Assembly: GCA_030673895.1 (NCBI GenBank)
Contig: JAUTCR010000036.1
Location: 1-44,381 of the forward strand
Origin: Verrucomicrobiota bacterium JB023
GTDB lineage: Bacteria > Verrucomicrobiota > Verrucomicrobiia > Verrucomicrobiales > Akkermansiaceae
Length of the DNA stretch: 44,381 bases
Direction of reading: 5' to 3'
Shown in pieces: positions 41,328-44,381 of this stretch. The position numbers and the translations under genes were made by a program. The notes below the pieces were generated by a model, which worked only from the letters and a program-made list of their open reading frames with translations, was not told where the DNA came from and made no database searches. Each line of letters starts with the position of its first letter. The stretch's first letter is position 1.

Positions 41328-43879
41328 CCATTACTTACGATAACAAGTACCCGCGCTACTTCCTCATCGCCTCCATCGTCTGGGGTCTAGTGGCCATGCT
41401 CGTCGGCATCATCGCCGCCTCCCAGCTCTCCTGGTGGCAGGCCAACGGGAAGTTCCTCGAGGCGCTGACATTCGGCCTCTTTAAGAGCGACGGCTTGCAG
41501 TACATCACCTTCGGGAGATTGCGCCCCCTCCATACCAATGCCGCCATCTTCGCCTTCGTTGGCAACATGATGTTCGCAGGCATGTATTACTCCACCCAAC
41601 GCTTGTGCAAGTGCCGGACGGCTTCTGACAAATTATCGGCCATCCACTTCTGGGGCTGGCAGGGCATCATCGTCTCCGCCGCCATCACCCTGCCCCTCGG
41701 CCTCACCCAGAGTAAGGAATACGCGGAACTCATCTGGCCCATCGATATTGCCGTGGCCCTCATCTGGGTGGTCTTCGCAGTTAACTTCTTCTGGACTCTC
41801 GCTCGGCGCAATGAGCCCAGCCTCTACGTGGCCATCTGGTTCTACATCGCAACCATCATCACCGTCGCGATGCTCTACATCGTGAACAACCTGCAGCTGC
41901 CAACTTCTTGGACGCATTCCTACTCCGTCTTTGGCGGCCTTCAGGATGCCCTCGTGCAATGGTGGTACGGGCACAACGCGGTCGCCTTCTTCCTTACTAC
42001 GCCCATCCTCGGCATCATGTATTACTTTTTGCCGAAGGCGGCCGACCGGCCTGTTTACTCCTACCGTCTCTCGGTCATCCACTTTTGGTCGCTCGTGTTT
42101 ATCTACATCTGGGCCGGCCCCCATCACTTGCTTAATACCGCCCTCCCCCGCTGGCTCCAGATGCTCGGCATGCTCTTCTCCCTCATGCTCTGGGCCCCCT
42201 CCTGGGGTGGCATGCTCAATGGACTGCTCACCCTCCGCTCCGGATGGTCGAAGCTTCTAACCGACCCCGTCATCAAGTTCTTCGCCGTCGGAGTCACCTT
42301 CTACGGCATGGCCACCTTCGAGGGTCCCTTGCTCGCCATCCGGGCCGTCAACCAGCTCTCCCACTATACAGACTGGACTATCGGCCACGTCCACTCCGGC
42401 ACCCTTGGCTGGAATGGCTTCATGGCCGCCGGCATGTTCTACTGGATGGCCCCTAAATTATGGAAAACAAAGCTCTGGAGCCAATCCCTCGCCAACATGC
42501 ACTTCTGGGTCGGCACCGTCGGCATCCTTCTCTACGTCGGCTCCATGTGGACCGCCGGCATCATGCAGGGCCTCATGTTGAGCGAGCTCAATGCCGAAGG
42601 CACGGGACTGAAATATAAGTTCGTGGAGACCCTCCAATTCCTCAACGGAGACGGCGACGGCAATCACGTCACCTTGAAGAGCTTCTTCTCCCTCTACGCC
42701 TTCCGCACCTACGGCGGCATCCTCTACATTGCCGGGTTCATCATGCTCGCAGTCAATATCTGGAAGACCGCCCAATCCGGCCAAGCTTCCGATGACACCG
42801 TCGAGATCGGCAATGTCGCTGCTGCCGATACCTTGAAGCCCCGTAAATGGTTCGGCTCTTCCGTCCTCGTCTACACCTTCGCCGTCATCTTCTTCACCAT
42901 CCTCGCCTTCTTCCTCCCGGCTCATGCCGACAAGGTCGCCATCCTCCTCGCCATCTTCTTCGGGGCGAAGTGCGTGCTCGAGTGGAAGAAGGAAGGCAAG
43001 AATTGGCAGCACTACTATGACCAACTGTTAGAGAACTACCTTCCCTTCACCTTCCTCGTCTTCATCGCCGTCGCTATCGGCGGGGTGGTCCAGATCTTCC
43101 CTTCCCTCGCCGTCAATAAGGACAAGAACGTGGAAGGACGCCTGCAGGAACTCTACACCCCTCTCGAGCTCGCCGGACGGGATATCTACATCGCGGAAGG
43201 TTGCTACAACTGCCACTCGCAGATGATCCGGACCCTCAAGCCAGACGTCCTCCGCTACGCCCGCAATGATGAGGAAGGCAAGCTCATCGCCGATGACTAC
43301 TCCCACTTGGGAGAATCCATCTACGACCACCCCTTCCAATGGGGCTCCAAGCGGACCGGCCCCGACCTCGCGCGCGAAGGCGGACCTGCCAGCCAGGACA
43401 ATCCCCTCGTCCGCATCGGCAAGCGGGACAACCTCTGGCACTACAACCACTTCATGAATCCCCGCAACACTTCCCCAGGATCGAACATGCCCGCCTACCC
43501 TTGGCTGGCCAAGCAGAAGCTCGACTTCAAGGAAATCCCCGGCCGCATCAAGGCGCAAGTCCGCCTCGGAGTCCCTTGGCCCGCCATGGACAAGCATGAG
43601 ATCGAACAGCATGCGCGGGAGCAAGCTCTCGCCATCGCGAAGACCCTCGAGCAAGGCGCCATCGTCCCGGGTGATGATGAACTCACCGGCCCGGCCATGA
43701 CCCGCCACCTCGCCGAGTCCAAGGTCGTCGCCCTCATCGCCTATTTGCAAAAACTGGGTGCCCACACCATCCAAGAACTTGACGACGCCGACGAGCCCAA
43801 GCTGCTCGATCCCGACTCCCAACGTGCCGTCAGCATCGGCCGGAAGCCCGGCCCACAGGTCAAACTCTCCGGCAACTAA
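41324..43879 (+). CDS. ccoNO: fused cbb3 cytochrome c oxidase subunits I and II (CcoN-CcoO)
   Basis: A protein of 851 residues. Residues 1-about 530 are CcoN: GRLRPLHTNAAIFAF (His70, low-spin haem), WWYGHNAVAFFLTTPILGIMYYFLPKAA, HHLLNTALPRWLQ (copper-B His pair) and HVHSGTLGWNGF. Residues about 560-851 are CcoO: a membrane anchor (LPFTFLVFIAVAIGGVVQIF), the haem c motif CYNCH (627-631) and Met722 in NMPAYP. Reduces oxygen to water at low oxygen. Separate subunits are the norm in Proteobacteria; CcoNO fusions are known in Bacteroidota and some other phyla. The oxidase genes ccoQ and ccoP follow. Confidence 0.95.
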   Translation: MTITYDNKYPRYFLIASIVWGLVAMLVGIIAASQLSWWQANGKFLEALTFGLFKSDGLQYITFGRLRPLHTNAAIFAFVGNMMFAGMYYSTQRLCKCRTASDKLSAIHFWGWQGIIVSAAITLPLGLTQSKEYAELIWPIDIAVALIWVVFAVNFFWTLARRNEPSLYVAIWFYIATIITVAMLYIVNNLQLPTSWTHSYSVFGGLQDALVQWWYGHNAVAFFLTTPILGIMYYFLPKAADRPVYSYRLSVIHFWSLVFIYIWAGPHHLLNTALPRWLQMLGMLFSLMLWAPSWGGMLNGLLTLRSGWSKLLTDPVIKFFAVGVTFYGMATFEGPLLAIRAVNQLSHYTDWTIGHVHSGTLGWNGFMAAGMFYWMAPKLWKTKLWSQSLANMHFWVGTVGILLYVGSMWTAGIMQGLMLSELNAEGTGLKYKFVETLQFLNGDGDGNHVTLKSFFSLYAFRTYGGILYIAGFIMLAVNIWKTAQSGQASDDTVEIGNVAAADTLKPRKWFGSSVLVYTFAVIFFTILAFFLPAHADKVAILLAIFFGAKCVLEWKKEGKNWQHYYDQLLENYLPFTFLVFIAVAIGGVVQIFPSLAVNKDKNVEGRLQELYTPLELAGRDIYIAEGCYNCHSQMIRTLKPDVLRYARNDEEGKLIADDYSHLGESIYDHPFQWGSKRTGPDLAREGGPASQDNPLVRIGKRDNLWHYNHFMNPRNTSPGSNMPAYPWLAKQKLDFKEIPGRIKAQVRLGVPWPAMDKHEIEQHAREQALAIAKTLEQGAIVPGDDELTGPAMTRHLAESKVVALIAYLQKLGAHTIQELDDADEPKLLDPDSQRAVSIGRKPGPQVKLSGN

Positions 43880-43901
43880 CCTCCAACCCTCTACCTACCT
43901 C

Positions 43902-44072
43902 ATGTTCAAGCGTATCATCTTCGACAACTGGGGAGAGACCATCTTCCTCTCCTTCGGCGTGACCCTTACGATCTTCACCGTAGCTACGATATTCGCCCTC
44001 CGGATGAAGAAGGAGAAGCGGGATCATCTGGCCCATCTCCCCCTCGCCGACGACACCACTGATGCCCAGTAG
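43902..44072 (+). CDS. ccoQ: cbb3 oxidase small subunit CcoQ-like
   Basis: A protein of 56 residues. A single membrane helix (TIFLSFGVTLTIFTVATIFALRMKKEKRDHLAHLPLADD) ends in a charged tail, as in CcoQ/FixQ. It lies between ccoNO and ccoP. Confidence 0.78.
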   Translation: MFKRIIFDNWGETIFLSFGVTLTIFTVATIFALRMKKEKRDHLAHLPLADDTTDAQ

Positions 44073-44085
44073 AAACAAACCGACG

Positions 44086-44381
44086 ATGAAATCTGATAAA
44101 TCCCACCCTGAGGCTGATGCTCCCCTCCGTGAGCACGTCTACGACGGCATCAAGGAATACGACCACAAACTCCCCAATTGGTGGCTCTACACTCTCTACG
44201 GAGCCATCGTCTGGTTCATTGCCCACTGGGGAATCTACTACAAGACGGACCTCCTGAAGACCGACGAAGAAAAAGTGGCCGAAGCCATCGGCGTCATCTC
44301 GGAGAAGAGAGAAAAAGCGCTCGCCGATACTCTCTCCAACCTCAGCAACGAATCCTTCGTCAACGAACTTGCCAATAACCC
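44086..44381 (+). CDS. ccoP: cbb3 oxidase diheme subunit CcoP, N-terminal part (cut by window end)
   Basis: The first 98 residues are visible. VYDGIKEYDHKLPNWWLYTLYGAIVWFIAHWGIYY is the CcoP N-terminal domain and membrane anchor. The two haem c domains should follow beyond the window. It starts 13 bp after ccoQ. Confidence 0.93.
   Translation, partial: MKSDKSHPEADAPLREHVYDGIKEYDHKLPNWWLYTLYGAIVWFIAHWGIYYKTDLLKTDEEKVAEAIGVISEKREKALADTLSNLSNESFVNELANN

Noticed and set aside
43028-43822. Minus-strand open frame (264 codons)
   Set aside because: It is antisense to the CcoO part of the oxidase gene, where the haem motif is on the plus strand.

Overview
The window looks like a piece of a Verrucomicrobiota chromosome. 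This is an inference from gene content, not from a marker gene: a secreted subtilase with a C-terminal D-x-D-G-D-type segment, a Cys-type sulfatase, a PulG-like pseudopilin, menC/menE, a fused cbb3 oxidase subunit CcoN-CcoO and many proteins with signal peptides or lipoboxes. Shine-Dalgarno sequences are generally weak, and GTG or TTG starts are plausible for several genes.

Layout. 1-1440: the C-terminal end of an IS4-type transposase reads in frame, without a stop, into an ABC ATPase gene, followed by a MITE-like element. 1568-3995: araB and araD. 4078-10287: a probable zinc (or other metal) homeostasis block. A Cys-rich MerC-like membrane protein is divergent from a run of a FeoB-like transporter, an unknown protein, a HisI homologue, a small unknown protein, a flavoprotein and a COG0523 GTPase, with repeated AT-rich dyads in the divergent region. 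10288-11278: a sparse stretch holding one small HTH protein. 11279-14274: a TetR regulator divergent from a redox operon (ABM monooxygenase, SDR, MdaB-type quinone reductase, selenocysteine peroxiredoxin-like protein), with two palindromic operators around the promoter. 14380-14469: tRNA-Ser(GCT). 14570-20158: an outer-membrane TpsB/ShlB-like protein, a LURP-one-like protein and a large subtilase. 20201-24929: menC, menE, a PIN-PhoH ATPase, a lipoprotein and a minimal RNase III-like protein. 24954-29847: a CPBP protease, a CbiX-like chelatase, a YfiH/laccase-domain protein, a MarR regulator and two small exported proteins. 29851-31518: a REP-like repeat, tRNA-Sec (UCA), a Lys/Ala-rich basic protein, a sirtuin and a small membrane protein. 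31677-40445: a rhodanese-like protein, an AmgK-like kinase, a pseudopilin, small proteins, gap, an esterase, an ABC-2 permease and a sulfatase. 40532-44381: an unknown protein, then ccoS, ccoNO, ccoQ and the start of ccoP.

The most notable result is a pair of independent selenocysteine signals. The gene at 13789-14274 is an AhpC/TSA-like protein whose conserved YRGxWCPFC motif has an in-frame TGA exactly where the peroxidatic Cys should be. A hairpin with bacterial SECIS geometry starts 10 nt after that TGA. About 16 kb away, on the minus strand at 29923-30016, is a long-variable-arm tRNA with a UCA anticodon (selC). Together they argue that this organism inserts selenocysteine and that the gene is a UxxC selenoprotein, not a pseudogene. 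selA, selB and selD are not in the window.

The second result is the metal block at 4078-10287. COG0523, a HisI paralogue, a Cys-rich MerC-like protein and a FeoB-like transporter without FeoA are grouped with repeated dyads near the divergent promoters, which suggests a Zur-type regulon with two uncharacterised members.
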